From contig NZ_FCNV02000010.1 in the NCBI RefSeq assembly GCF_001544615.1, forward strand, positions 168,792 through 232,791: DNA of 64,000 nt. The letters run 5' to 3'. Shown in pieces: positions 26,294 to 35,805 of this stretch (within the stretch, counting starts at the first letter, position 1; every line of letters starts with the position of its first letter). The notes beneath the pieces are model-generated. The model saw only the letters and a program-made list of their open reading frames with translations. It ran no database searches and was not told the origin of the DNA. This DNA is from Caballeronia concitans (GTDB taxonomy: Bacteria; Pseudomonadota; Gammaproteobacteria; Burkholderiales; Burkholderiaceae). The position numbers were made by a program, and so were the translations under genes.

Positions 26294-27016
26294 TCAAATG
26301 CCGCGCAAGCCGTCGAAATCGCAGATTCGGATGGACTTGCCCTGCGCCTTGATGAGGCCGAGCTTGTCGAAGCGCGACAGCGTGCGGCTCACCGTTTCGA
26401 GCGTCATGCCGAGATAGCTGCCGATGTCGTCGCGCGTCATGCGCATCGTGAATTCCGCGGTGGCGTAGCCGCGCCGTGCGAGCCGCGCCGACATGTCGAG
26501 CAGCAGGCGCGCCACGCGCTCGTCCGCGCGCAGCATGCCGAGCCGCACGACGTGGTCCGCCTCGCGATTGATCGCCTGACTCATCATGCGATGCATGCGC
26601 CGCTGAAGCGCGTCCGTTTCGCGGCACATGCGCTCGAACAGCGCGTAAGGCACGACGCACACGGAGCTGTCTTCGAGCGCGACGGCGTCGCAGGTGTGAT
26701 GCCCGTCGCCGATGCCATCGAGACCGAGCGCATCGCCCGCAAGCAAAAGACCGGTGACGCGCTCGCGTCCGCCGTCGCGGGTGCCGTCGTGCGTGACGAC
26801 CGTCTTCAGCGAGCCGGAGCGCACGGCGTAGAGCGAATCGAACGTGTCGCCGGTGCGGAACAGCGCATCGCCGCGCCGGATCTTGCGCGTGACGGAGATG
26901 ATGTGTTCCAGCTTGGAGACGTCTCTGGCGCACAGACCTTCGGGCATGCACAGATGGCGCATTGCACAGCTGGAGCAGTGTGCCGCTTGCCGCCGGGTGG
27001 GAGTCGGATCAGACAT
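26294..27016 (-). CDS. fnr: FNR-type oxygen-sensing transcriptional regulator
   Basis: A 240-residue CRP/FNR regulator. The N-terminus has Cys14, Cys17 and Cys23 (CX2CX5C in HCSSCAMRHLC), and an internal Cys109 is in GHHTCDAV. These are the four ligands expected for an oxygen-labile 4Fe-4S cluster. A cyclic-nucleotide-type beta-roll follows (GDALFRTGDTFDSLYAVRSG), then the DNA-binding helix TLETVSRTLSRF with the E--SR residues that read TTGAT half-sites. The ATG at 27016 was chosen because MSDPTPTRRQ is the usual beginning; the 32 residues upstream lack family similarity. A divergence-free neighbour upstream is a universal stress protein, often FNR-controlled. Confidence 0.93.
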   Translation of the reverse strand: MSDPTPTRRQAAHCSSCAMRHLCMPEGLCARDVSKLEHIISVTRKIRRGDALFRTGDTFDSLYAVRSGSLKTVVTHDGTRDGGRERVTGLLLAGDALGLDGIGDGHHTCDAVALEDSSVCVVPYALFERMCRETDALQRRMHRMMSQAINREADHVVRLGMLRADERVARLLLDMSARLARRGYATAEFTMRMTRDDIGSYLGMTLETVSRTLSRFDKLGLIKAQGKSIRICDFDGLRGI

Positions 27017-27031
27017 GGCGAGCTCGGTTTC

Positions 27032-27045
27032 TTGATGAATGACAA
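27032..27045. promoter_or_regulatory. FNR-box-like sequence before fnr
   Basis: On the plus strand the sequence is TTGAT-GAAT-GACAA, which matches TTGAT-N4-ATCAA at 8 of 10 positions. It lies 15 bp upstream of the fnr start codon, where binding would be expected to repress transcription. Autoregulation is known for FNR in other bacteria. Weak half-site on one side, so moderate confidence only. Confidence 0.35.
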
Positions 27046-27120
27046 ATTGATTGTCCCATAGCCCGCGACACCGACCGCGCGAAAAAATGCCGCGCCCCCG
27101 GCGCTTGCACAACTTTTACA

Positions 27121-27594
27121 TCACGCGGTAATAGCGTCGCCTTCGATGGCTGCCGCCGATGGCACCAACAGCACCGGCAAGGTGGCCTGACGCAGACAAC
27201 GCTCCGCAACGCTGCCGAGAATCAGCCGCTTGAAGCCCTTGCGGCCGTGCGTGCCCATGACGAGCAGATCGGCGTTGAACGCGCGCGCGGCGCCGATGAC
27301 GAGCGACGCGACGTCGTCGCTGGCGGTGGCATCGACGGTCACGACATCGCCCGCGACGCCGCGCGCCTTCATCGCGTCGGCGGCTTCGCGCGCGACCATC
27401 GCGCCCTGTTCGCTGAGGCCTTTTTGCAGCACGGACGGATCGTAGCCGGGGACGTCCAAGAACATCGGCCCGCTTTCGACGACGTAATACGCCTGGACGA
27501 CGGCCTGATGCGTGACGGCGAGATCGAGCGCGGCTTCGAAGGCGCCTTGCGACGTGCGGCTGCCGTCGATGGCGACGATGATGCGTTTGAACAT
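27121..27594 (-). CDS. Universal stress protein (UspA family)
   Basis: A 157-residue cytoplasmic protein. MFKRIIVAIDGSRTSQGAFE is the standard Usp start. The C-terminal ATP-binding motif is LVMGTHGRKGFKRLILGSVA followed by VLLVPS, matching G-X2-G-X9-G(S/T). The ATG at 27594 lies right after a GGAGAGGAAC-type ribosome site; the in-frame ATG at 27723 would add 43 unrelated residues. It is transcribed toward fnr with about 100 bp between. The neighbouring FNR gene makes a role in low-oxygen stress likely, but that is inference. Confidence 0.92.
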   Translation of the reverse strand: MFKRIIVAIDGSRTSQGAFEAALDLAVTHQAVVQAYYVVESGPMFLDVPGYDPSVLQKGLSEQGAMVAREAADAMKARGVAGDVVTVDATASDDVASLVIGAARAFNADLLVMGTHGRKGFKRLILGSVAERCLRQATLPVLLVPSAAAIEGDAITA

Positions 27595-27751
27595 GGCGTG
27601 TTCCTCTCCGGGTGGAATGGTCGAGCATATCGCGGCGATGCGGCCTGAACGCACATCCACGATGCGGCAATTTTGCGATGAGTCGATCTGTCGCAGGCGA
27701 CGCCGTACAATCCGTGTTTCCACTGACTCAGCGCCCGCTTAAGACAGCCGC

Positions 27752-29335
27752 ATGACCGACGACCGCATGACCGAACCCCAGCCGCACGCGCTCGCGTTCC
27801 GGACCGCCCTTTACGCGATGCTCGGCATCGGACTCGTCAACATGCTGGTCGCGCTGGATCAGACCGTGGTGAGCACGGCGCTGCCGTCGATCGTCGCGGA
27901 ATTGCACGGTTTCGAGTATTACGCGTGGATCGCGAGCGCTTACTTGCTGGCGTCGGTCGTCACGGTGCCGGTGTTCGGGCGGCTCGGCGATTACTTCGGC
28001 CGCAAGCGGTTTGTCATCGCGGCGGTCGTGACGTTCACGGTCGCGTCCGTTCTGTGCGGGCTCGCGCCCAACATGCTGTTCTTGGTGCTGGCGCGCGGAC
28101 TGCAGGGCGTCGGCGGCGGGATGATGGTCGGCACCGCGTTCGCCGCGATTCCCGATCTTTTCCCGGATCCGCGCACGCGCGTGCGATGGCAGGTCGTGCT
28201 CGCGGCGGCGTACGGCATCGGCACGGCGGCGGGGCCGTCGCTCGGCGGATGGATGAGCCAGCATTGGGGCTGGCGCTCGACGTTTCTCATCAACCTGCCG
28301 GTCGGCGCGGCGGCGCTGTATTTCATCTGGTCGCATCTGCCGAACCTGCACCGGCCGCGCGAGGGCGGCGTGAAAATCGACTGGCTCGGCGCCGCGCTCG
28401 TCGCGCTGGTGCTCGGCGGCTTTCAGGCGCTGATCGAGTCCGTGCCGAAGACGGGTTTGTCTGCCGGAAACATCGGGCTCGGCTGCGCGGTGATCGTCGG
28501 CGCCGCGGCGCTTCTCGTCTGCGAGCGGCGCGCGACGCATCCGATCATTCCGCTCGACATCTTCCGCGATCCGCATCTCGTCACGCTGTTCACACTGTCG
28601 TTTCTCGCGGGCTTCGTCATGTTCTCGCTGATCTTCTTCGCGCCGCTCCTGCTGCAAGGCGGCTTCGGGCTGTCGCCGCAGGACGCGGGTCTGCTCGCGA
28701 CGCCGATCGCCGCGTGCATCGCGCTCGGCAGCTTCATCAATACGCGCATCGTCATTCATTTGCGCAAGCCGACGCTGATTCTGACCATCGGCTTTTCGCT
28801 CTTGCTCGTGGCGTCGGTGGCGCTGTCGTTCGCGCGCGCATCGACGCCGCATGTGTGGATCGAATTGCCGATGGGCGCCGTCGGCATCGGACTCGGCTTC
28901 GTGCTGAACAACATGAACGTGTTCGGGCAGGAGATCGCGGGGCGCGAGCGCTTCGGCATCACCACCGCGCTCTTGCAATCGACGCGCATGGTGGGCGGGA
29001 TGCTCGGGACGAGCATCGTCGGGACGATCGTCGCGCATCACTACGCGAGCGTGGTCGAGCGGACGATCAGCGTGCTCGGCGCGAGCGCATCGGCGCAATG
29101 GCAGCCGCGTTTCGCGGACCCGCAAATTCTCGTCGATGAAGCGTTGCGCGATACCTTGCTGCGCGATCTCGGCGCGGCGGGCCTCGATGCGTCCGCGCTC
29201 TTCGACGCCGCCCGCGACGCGCTCGTGCAATCGGTGCATATCGGTGTGATGCTGACGGCGGTGGCGGCGCTGGTGGCGACATTGCTGGTGCGGCGGATCG
29301 GGCATATTACGTTCCGGAAGGTCGGGAAGGCGTGA
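27752..29335 (+). CDS. DHA2-family major facilitator drug exporter
   Basis: A 527-residue, 14-segment inner membrane transporter. MLVALDQTVVSTALPSIVAE is the family's motif at the end of the first helix. GRLGDYFGRKRFVIAAVV is MFS motif A, and LQGVGGGMMVG and AAYGIGTAAGPSLGGWMS correspond to motifs B and C of drug/proton antiporters. The second half has LGFVLNNMNVFGQEIAGRER. It is divergent from the Usp gene across about 157 bp. An ATG at 27767 is a possible alternative start. The substrate is unknown; multidrug efflux is the family's usual role. Confidence 0.9.
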   Translation: MTDDRMTEPQPHALAFRTALYAMLGIGLVNMLVALDQTVVSTALPSIVAELHGFEYYAWIASAYLLASVVTVPVFGRLGDYFGRKRFVIAAVVTFTVASVLCGLAPNMLFLVLARGLQGVGGGMMVGTAFAAIPDLFPDPRTRVRWQVVLAAAYGIGTAAGPSLGGWMSQHWGWRSTFLINLPVGAAALYFIWSHLPNLHRPREGGVKIDWLGAALVALVLGGFQALIESVPKTGLSAGNIGLGCAVIVGAAALLVCERRATHPIIPLDIFRDPHLVTLFTLSFLAGFVMFSLIFFAPLLLQGGFGLSPQDAGLLATPIAACIALGSFINTRIVIHLRKPTLILTIGFSLLLVASVALSFARASTPHVWIELPMGAVGIGLGFVLNNMNVFGQEIAGRERFGITTALLQSTRMVGGMLGTSIVGTIVAHHYASVVERTISVLGASASAQWQPRFADPQILVDEALRDTLLRDLGAAGLDASALFDAARDALVQSVHIGVMLTAVAALVATLLVRRIGHITFRKVGKA

Positions 29336-29533
29336 GGCGGAAAGTGCCAGCGTCGTCGCGCGTTCTTGGGGGCTGAAGGCGCGACGCCGGACGCCTCTTT
29401 GCGGAACGCTTCTCCCATCCGCGAGTCACTTCGCAAAAGCGCGCACCGTTGCGGCACACGCAATGCGTCGCCGCTTGCCGCATCCTGCCGCCCGCCGCGC
29501 GGGCAGCGTCACCAGCACGGAGGAGGAGTCACC

Positions 29534-31111
29534 ATGAAGATCACCGGAGAAATGTTGATCGGCGCGTCGGCCGTGCGGGGCGCCGACGCCACGCTCCGCG
29601 CGTTCGATCCGGTTCGCAACGCCGACCTCGATCCCGTGTTCGGCGGGGGCGGCGCGGCGGAAGTGGCGCGGGCCTGCGAACTGGCCGACGCCGCCTTCGA
29701 TCCGTATCGCCACGCGCCACTTGAAACGCGCGCGCAGTTTCTGGAAGCGATCGCGGACAACATCATCGAATTGGGCGATGCGCTCATCGAGCGCGCGCAG
29801 GCCGAATCCGCGCTACCGAAGGCGCGGCTCGAGGGCGAGCGCGCGCGCACCGTCGCGCAGTTGCGCATGTTCGCGTCGCTCGTGCGCGAAGGGCGATGGC
29901 TTTCCGCCACGCTCGATTCCGCGCAGCCGGATCGCAAGCCGCTGCCGCGTCCCGATTTGCGCTTGCAGAAGATTCCGATCGGACCGGTCGCCGTGTTCGG
30001 CGCGAGCAACTTTCCGCTGGCGTTTTCGGTGGCGGGCGGCGATACGGCGGCGGCGTTCGCGGCGGGCTGTCCCGTCGTCGTGAAGTCGCATCTCGCGCAT
30101 CTCGGCACGTCGGAACTCGTCGGGCGCGCGGTGCAGAAAGCCGTCGCCGATAACGCGCTGCCCGAAGGCGTGTTCTCGCTGCTGGTCGGCGCGGGCAACG
30201 CGATCGGTGAGGCGCTCGTCGCGCATCCGGCAATCAAGGCGGTGGGCTTCACCGGCTCGCGGCGCGGCGGCCTCGCGCTCGCCGATATCGCGTCGAAACG
30301 GCGCGAGCCGATTCCCGTCTTCGCCGAAATGAGCAGCGTCAATCCGGTCTTCGCGCTGCCGGGCGCGCTCGCCACGCGCGGCGATGCGCTCGCGGCCGGC
30401 TTTATCGATTCGGTGGCGCTGGGTGTCGGACAGTTCTGCACGAATCCGGGCCTGCTGTTCGCGCTGGCGGACCCGAAGCTCGACGATTTCATCGATCAGG
30501 CGACGGCCGCGCTCGAGAAGAAGGACGCGCAGACGATGCTCACGGCGGGCATCGCGGCGGCGTATGCCGACGGCATCGCGCATCGCGACGGTTCGGGCGC
30601 GCAGCGCATCGCGTCGGGCAAGGAGAACGGGGCGGCGAGCGGCGCGTTGCCGGCGTTGTATCGCGTGAATGCGGCGCAGTTTCTCGCGACGCCGCAACTC
30701 GCCGATGAAATCTTCGGCCCGACATCCGTGATCGTGACCTGCGAGAACGAGGATGAGATGATCGCGGTCGCGCGCCAGCTCGAAGGCCAGTTGACCGCGA
30801 CGCTTTTGATGGACAACGACGACATGGAGCTGGCGCGGCGTCTGATGCCGGTGCTCGAACGCAAGGTCGGGCGGATTCTGGCGAACGGCTTTCCGACGGG
30901 CGTCGAGGTTTCATATGCGATGGTCCACGGCGGCCCGTTCCCGGCGACATCCGATAGCCGTTCGACGTCCGTCGGCGCGATGGCGATCGAACGCTTCCTG
31001 CGGCCGGTCTGTTATCAGGACTTGCCCGCGCCGCTGTTGCCGCAGGCGTTGGCGGATGATAATCCGCTGAATCTGTGGCGGTTGCGGGACGGGGAGCTCG
31101 GCCCTAACTGA
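29534..31111 (+). CDS. 2-oxoglutarate semialdehyde (2,5-dioxovalerate) dehydrogenase
   Basis: A 525-residue aldehyde dehydrogenase that oxidises 2-oxoglutarate semialdehyde to 2-oxoglutarate, the last step of D-glucarate, L-arabinose or hydroxyproline breakdown. The glycine-rich NAD(P) motif is VGFTGSRRGG, the general base Glu is in VFAEMSSVNPVF and the catalytic Cys is in VGQFCTNPGLLF. EMSSVNPVF, GQFCTNPG and the C-terminal FPTGVEVSYAMVHGGPFPAT are typical of the KGSADH branch. A GGAGGAG ribosome site precedes the ATG at 29534; the ORF upstream of it is noise. The downstream lactonase gene fits a sugar-acid pathway. Confidence 0.88.
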   Translation: MKITGEMLIGASAVRGADATLRAFDPVRNADLDPVFGGGGAAEVARACELADAAFDPYRHAPLETRAQFLEAIADNIIELGDALIERAQAESALPKARLEGERARTVAQLRMFASLVREGRWLSATLDSAQPDRKPLPRPDLRLQKIPIGPVAVFGASNFPLAFSVAGGDTAAAFAAGCPVVVKSHLAHLGTSELVGRAVQKAVADNALPEGVFSLLVGAGNAIGEALVAHPAIKAVGFTGSRRGGLALADIASKRREPIPVFAEMSSVNPVFALPGALATRGDALAAGFIDSVALGVGQFCTNPGLLFALADPKLDDFIDQATAALEKKDAQTMLTAGIAAAYADGIAHRDGSGAQRIASGKENGAASGALPALYRVNAAQFLATPQLADEIFGPTSVIVTCENEDEMIAVARQLEGQLTATLLMDNDDMELARRLMPVLERKVGRILANGFPTGVEVSYAMVHGGPFPATSDSRSTSVGAMAIERFLRPVCYQDLPAPLLPQALADDNPLNLWRLRDGELGPN

Positions 31112-31144
31112 GCGCGGGTTTTATCTGCCATGCGAATATGTGAC

Positions 31145-31180
31145 GTTTATTCGTTTCACAAATAAACTGCATTTATTCGT
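31145..31180. promoter_or_regulatory. hipBA operator-like repeats
   Basis: GTTTATT at 31145-31151 and AATAAAC at 31161-31167 form an inverted repeat with a 9-bp spacer. TTTATTCGT occurs at 31146-31154 and again at 31172-31180. These AT-rich repeats sit 17-52 bp before the hipB start in otherwise GC-rich DNA. HipB antitoxins bind such inverted repeats to repress their own operon. The repeats are seen; binding is inferred. Confidence 0.6.
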
Positions 31181-31196
31181 CACGCAGATAATCGCC

Positions 31197-31451
31197 ATGC
31201 AACATGTCATCGCGACTTCAGTTCAGATGGGCAAGCTGCTTGCCGCCGGACGCCGGCGCGCGGGAATGAGTCAGGCACAGGCTGCGGCGCGGCTCGGCAT
31301 CAGCCAGAGCCGCGTCTCCACCTTGGAGCGCACGCCAGGGGCGCTGACCTTCGATCAGCTCCTTGCCATGCTCGGCGCGTACGGGCTTCAACTGGTCGTG
31401 CAGGACCGGCCCGATTCCCCTGAAACCGCGACCACTGCCGATTCATGGTGA
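31197..31451 (+). CDS. hipB: HipB-type antitoxin (Xre helix-turn-helix)
   Basis: An 84-residue DNA-binding protein with a classical Xre/Cro helix-turn-helix: LLAAGRRRAGMSQAQAAARL then GISQSRVSTLERTPGALTF. It is expected to repress the operon and to bind and neutralise the HipA kinase. The ATG at 31197 is better than 31140, because the upstream codons overlap the operator repeats. Its stop overlaps hipA by 7 bp, so the two are coupled as in known hipBA modules. Confidence 0.9.
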   Translation: MQHVIATSVQMGKLLAAGRRRAGMSQAQAAARLGISQSRVSTLERTPGALTFDQLLAMLGAYGLQLVVQDRPDSPETATTADSW

Positions 31452-32791
31452 CGGCCGGCCGAAAGTCGCACGCGCGGGCGCTGTCCGTCTGGGCCAACGG
31501 CGAGCGCGTGGCGACATGGCGATTGCCCGCTCGCGGCGCGCCCGAACTCGAATACGACGCGGCCTGGATCGCCTCGCCGCAAGCGCGTCCGCTTTCCCTG
31601 TCGCTTCCGCTTCCGCTCGATGGCGCGCCCTTGCGCGGGGTCGAAGTCGTCAATTACTTCGACAACCTGCTGCCCGACAGCGACGCGATCCGCCGGCGCA
31701 TTGCGCAACGCTTCCGCACCGAGAGCGTCGACGCGTTCGATCTGTTGCGGGCGGTCGGCCGCGACTGCGTCGGCGCCGTGCAATTGCTGGGCGAAGACGA
31801 ATCGCCGGTGGGCGTCGAGCGCATGGAAGGCACGCCGCTCGACGAGCGCGAGATCGAGACGCTGCTGAATCAGACGTCCGGCGGCGGCCCGCTCGGCTCC
31901 CCAGATGACGACGACTTTCGTATTTCGCTCGCGGGGGCTCAGGAGAAGACGGCGTTGCTGCGGCATCAAGGCCGATGGCTCAGGCCGCACGGCGCCACGC
32001 CGACCACACATATTGTGAAGCTGCCGCTCGGTCTCGTCGGCAATCGGCGCGCGGACCTCACGACATACATCGAAAACGAATGGCTGTGCATGGCGATCCT
32101 CCGCGCTTACGGCTTGCGCGTGGCGAACTGTGAGATCGCGACGTTCGGCGAGCGCCGCGCGTTGGTCGTCGAACGCTTCGACCGCCGGTTGCATGCAAGT
32201 GGCGAGTGGATCGTGCGGCTGCCGCAGGAAGACTTCTGCCAGGTGGCCGGCCTGCCGCCGCACATGAAATATGAACACGATGGCGGCCCCGGCGTGCTGC
32301 AACTGGCGGGTGTGCTGCAGCAATCCGTCGATGCGCGCGGCGACATCGAAACGCTCGTGACAGCTCAGATCCTGTTCTGGCTGCTTGCCGCGCCCGATGG
32401 CCACGCCAAGAACTTCAGCATTCGTCTGCTCCCGGGCGGGCAATACCGTCTCACGCCGCTCTACGATGTGATGTCGATCTGGCCCATCGAAGGCGACGGC
32501 GCGAATCAGTGGTCCTGGCATAAGGCGAAGCTCGCCATGGCGATTCCCGGCAAGAGCCGGCACTATGCGTTCCGCGACATCCAGCGGCGGCACTTCAATG
32601 CGATGGCCGCGCGCTGCGGTCTTTCAGACGATGCGGAATTCATCATCGAACGTATCATCGCAAGCACGCCCCGCGTCATCGACGAGGTTGCCGCGCGACT
32701 GCCGGATGGCTTTCCGTCGCGTGTTGCGGAACGCATTTTCGACGGCATGCGGCGATCCGCAGCCGCGCTCGCATCCATGTCCCGCAATTGA
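31445..32791 (+). CDS. hipA: HipA-type serine/threonine kinase toxin
   Basis: A 448-residue HipA. The N-terminal subdomain has VVNYFDNLLPDSDAIRRRIA. The activation-loop region is LAGAQEKTALLRH, followed by HIVKLP with the ATP-binding lysine. The catalytic segment is PDGHAKNFSIRL (about residue 316), and the metal-binding aspartate is in LYDVMSIWP (about residue 338). In characterised systems the kinase phosphorylates a tRNA synthetase (GltX for the E. coli enzyme) and induces dormancy. It lies between two sugar-acid catabolic genes, an unusual insertion site. All key residues are present, so the toxin should be active. Confidence 0.93.
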   Translation: MVTAGRKSHARALSVWANGERVATWRLPARGAPELEYDAAWIASPQARPLSLSLPLPLDGAPLRGVEVVNYFDNLLPDSDAIRRRIAQRFRTESVDAFDLLRAVGRDCVGAVQLLGEDESPVGVERMEGTPLDEREIETLLNQTSGGGPLGSPDDDDFRISLAGAQEKTALLRHQGRWLRPHGATPTTHIVKLPLGLVGNRRADLTTYIENEWLCMAILRAYGLRVANCEIATFGERRALVVERFDRRLHASGEWIVRLPQEDFCQVAGLPPHMKYEHDGGPGVLQLAGVLQQSVDARGDIETLVTAQILFWLLAAPDGHAKNFSIRLLPGGQYRLTPLYDVMSIWPIEGDGANQWSWHKAKLAMAIPGKSRHYAFRDIQRRHFNAMAARCGLSDDAEFIIERIIASTPRVIDEVAARLPDGFPSRVAERIFDGMRRSAAALASMSRN

Positions 32792-32819
32792 CTTCAACCC
32801 CTTGAAAAGGACCCCGCCC

Positions 32820-33755
32820 ATGCCTTCCGACCGCCGCTACCCCGACCCCGCCATCCGCGTGCTCGATCCGCGCTTCAACGCGCTGCGCATCGCATCGGCG
32901 TCGGTCGAATGTCTCTATCAGGGCGCGCGCTGGTCGGAAGGTCCGGTCTGGTTCGGCGACGGGCGCTATCTCCTCTGGAGCGACATTCCGAACAACCGCA
33001 TCCTGCGCTGGGACGAGGAAAGCGGGCAGGTCGGCGTGTTCCGCAAGCCGTCGAACAACGCGAACGGCAACACGCGCGACCGCGAAGGGCGCCTCGTGAC
33101 CTGCGAGCATCTCACGCGGCGCGTCACGCGCACCGAATACGACGGCTCCATCACCGTGCTCGCCGACCGCTTCGACGGCAAGCCGCTCAATTCGCCGAAC
33201 GATGTCGTCGTGAAGTCGGACGGATCCGTCTGGTTCAGCGATCCCGTGTTCGGCATCGACGGCTACTACGAGGGCGAAAAGCAGGCGCCGGAACTCAAGC
33301 CGTGCGTGTATCGCGTCGATGGCCAGAGCGGCGAAATCGCGATGATGTTCGACGGCTTCGTCGGCCCGAACGGACTCGCGTTTTCGCCGGATGAATCGGT
33401 GCTGTACGTGGTCGAATCGCGTTCGACGCCTCGCAAAATCTACGCGTTCGACGTGCTCGACGGCGGCCGTTCGCTCGGCGAGCCGCGCCTTTTGATCGAT
33501 GCCGGCCCCGGCACGCCCGATGGCTTTCGCGTCGATATCCACGGCAATCTGTGGTGCGGCTGGGGCATGGGCGATGCCGAGCTCGACGGCGTGCGCGTGT
33601 TCACGCCGGAAGGCGAGGCGATCGGCCATATCGATCTGCCCGAGCGATGCGCGAACGTATGTTTCGGCGGACGGCACCGCAACCGGCTCTTCATGGCGGC
33701 GAGCCACGGACTTTATGCGTTGTACGTGAATACGCAGGGCGCGCGGGGCGGCTGA
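32820..33755 (+). CDS. SMP-30/gluconolactonase-family lactonase
   Basis: A 311-residue six-bladed beta-propeller that probably hydrolyses a sugar lactone. Family motifs: ARWSEGPVWFGDGRYLLWSD (metal-binding Glu), PLNSPNDVVVKSDGSVWFSD (Asn/Asp ligands), GPNGLAFSPDESVLYVVES and TPDGFRVDIHGNLWCGWG, the last with the catalytic Asp. It follows hipA by 28 bp and shares the strand with the semialdehyde dehydrogenase, so before the toxin module arrived the two were probably neighbours in one sugar-acid pathway. The specific lactone is not determined. The ATG at 32820 has AAAAGGA upstream. Confidence 0.87.
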   Translation: MPSDRRYPDPAIRVLDPRFNALRIASASVECLYQGARWSEGPVWFGDGRYLLWSDIPNNRILRWDEESGQVGVFRKPSNNANGNTRDREGRLVTCEHLTRRVTRTEYDGSITVLADRFDGKPLNSPNDVVVKSDGSVWFSDPVFGIDGYYEGEKQAPELKPCVYRVDGQSGEIAMMFDGFVGPNGLAFSPDESVLYVVESRSTPRKIYAFDVLDGGRSLGEPRLLIDAGPGTPDGFRVDIHGNLWCGWGMGDAELDGVRVFTPEGEAIGHIDLPERCANVCFGGRHRNRLFMAASHGLYALYVNTQGARGG

Positions 33756-33761
33756 GCGCGG

Positions 33762-34187
33762 CTAGCTTCGCGCGATCCGTTCCATGATCCGCTCGGGATG
33801 CGCGGGCGCCTTGAAGCCGAAATGCGCGTAAAGCCCGTGCGCGTCGGACGTCACGAGCATCATGCGGCGCAATCCCTGCAAGTCGGGATGCGCCATCACG
33901 CACTCGATCATCCATTTGCCGAGGCCCGCGCCCTGATGCTCGGGCAGCACGAAGACATCGGCGAGATAGGCGAAGGTCGCGGTATCGGTGATCATGCGCG
34001 CATAGCCGATCTGCCGCTCCCCCTTGAAAAGCCCGAACGCGAGCGAATGACGCGCCGCGCGTTCCACTTTCGCGCGCGCGATGCCCGGCGACCAGTACGC
34101 CACTTCGCTCAGGTAACGGTGCACGACGCCGAAGTCGAACGCATCGACGTCGGTCGTCACGCGGTAATCGTCACGTGTCCATTGCAT
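33762..34187 (-). CDS. GNAT-family N-acetyltransferase
   Basis: A 141-residue single-domain acetyltransferase. The acetyl-CoA binding motif A is VFVLPEHQGAGLGKWMIECV (Q-x-x-G-x-G), preceded by the strand GYARMITDTATFAYLADV and followed by MMLVTSDAHGLYAHFGFKA. The ATG at 34187 gives the usual short GNAT; the longer reading to 34418 runs over the next gene in the wrong frame. Substrate unknown. It is convergent with the lactonase gene (6 bp apart) and 19 bp downstream of the SDR gene. Confidence 0.88.
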   Translation of the reverse strand: MQWTRDDYRVTTDVDAFDFGVVHRYLSEVAYWSPGIARAKVERAARHSLAFGLFKGERQIGYARMITDTATFAYLADVFVLPEHQGAGLGKWMIECVMAHPDLQGLRRMMLVTSDAHGLYAHFGFKAPAHPERIMERIARS

Positions 34188-34206
34188 TGCGCCGCTCCGT
34201 TCGCGA

Positions 34207-34806
34207 TCAATGCACTTTGTACACGCGCCCCGTCTCCGCACCTTCGACACTTCGGCTATAAGCGAGCGCCACGCGCGCGCCGCTCGCCGCTTCGAAGCCG
34301 CGAAAGTAGGGGGCGTAGCTGTCGAGCGCTTCCACGAGCACCGTCGGGCTGACCGCGTTGATGCGCAAGCCGCGCGGCATTTCGATCGCGGCGCCGCGCA
34401 CGAAGCCTTCGATCGCACCGTTCACGGCGGCCGCGCTCGCGCCCTGACGGATCGGCTCCGCGCCCACGATGCCGCTCGTCAGCGTGAACGAACCGCCATC
34501 GTTCAGATAGTCGCGCGCCGTCAACACGAGATTGATCTGGCCCATCAGCTTGTCGTCGAGACCGACGCGGAATTGCGCGGGCGTCATTTCCACGAGATTG
34601 CCGAAGTGGACGCGCCCCGCCGTGGCGACGATCGCATCGACGCGGCCGATCGCATCGAAGAGGCGCTTGATGCTGTCGGCATCGAGCAGGTTCACGCGAT
34701 GCGTCCCGCGCGTCGCACCGATTTCGATGACTTCGTGACGCGCTTCGAGTTCGGCGCGGACGGCCCGGCCTACCGTGCCGGTCGCGCCGATGACGGCGAT
34801 TTTCAT
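34207..34806 (-). CDS. Short-chain dehydrogenase-like protein without the YxxxK motif
   Basis: A 199-residue Rossmann protein. The N-terminus MKIAVIGATGTVGRAV has the TGxxGxxG-type nucleotide loop, and IVATAGRVHFGN replaces the NNAG strand. The serine of the SDR triad is visible in LTSGIVG, but where YxxxK should follow the sequence reads QGASAAAVNGAIEG, with neither Tyr nor Lys. A subgroup of short SDR proteins is like this, so it may bind NAD(P)H without classical SDR catalysis. The GNAT gene follows 19 bp downstream and is probably cotranscribed. Confidence 0.82.
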   Translation of the reverse strand: MKIAVIGATGTVGRAVRAELEARHEVIEIGATRGTHRVNLLDADSIKRLFDAIGRVDAIVATAGRVHFGNLVEMTPAQFRVGLDDKLMGQINLVLTARDYLNDGGSFTLTSGIVGAEPIRQGASAAAVNGAIEGFVRGAAIEMPRGLRINAVSPTVLVEALDSYAPYFRGFEAASGARVALAYSRSVEGAETGRVYKVH

Positions 34807-34911
34807 GAGCGGCCTCGCTATGCGTTGCGGTTGAGGAGTGGCAACGCATTGTGCACGCGACGCGGCACGAAGAAAAGCCGCGGACGCTGCGAGGATTCGG
34901 AAGGCGTGCGC

Positions 34912-35744
<833 letters not shown>

Positions 35745-35760
35745 CGCGATGCAACGATCC

Positions 35761-35789
35761 AGGCCGCGCTTCAAACGCGGCCTGTTTTT
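35761..35789 (+). terminator. Intrinsic terminator
   Basis: AGGCCGCG pairs with CGCGGCCT around a 7-nt loop (CTTCAAA), followed by G and five T residues. It serves the small protein gene ending at 35744; the next gene is convergent. Confidence 0.9.
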
Positions 35790-35805
35790 CATGCGTTGGC
35801 GAACA

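Noticed and set aside
27728-29305. 525-codon minus-strand ORF
   Set aside because: It is the complement of the DHA2 transporter. Its sequence is rich in Arg, His and Gln with no domain.
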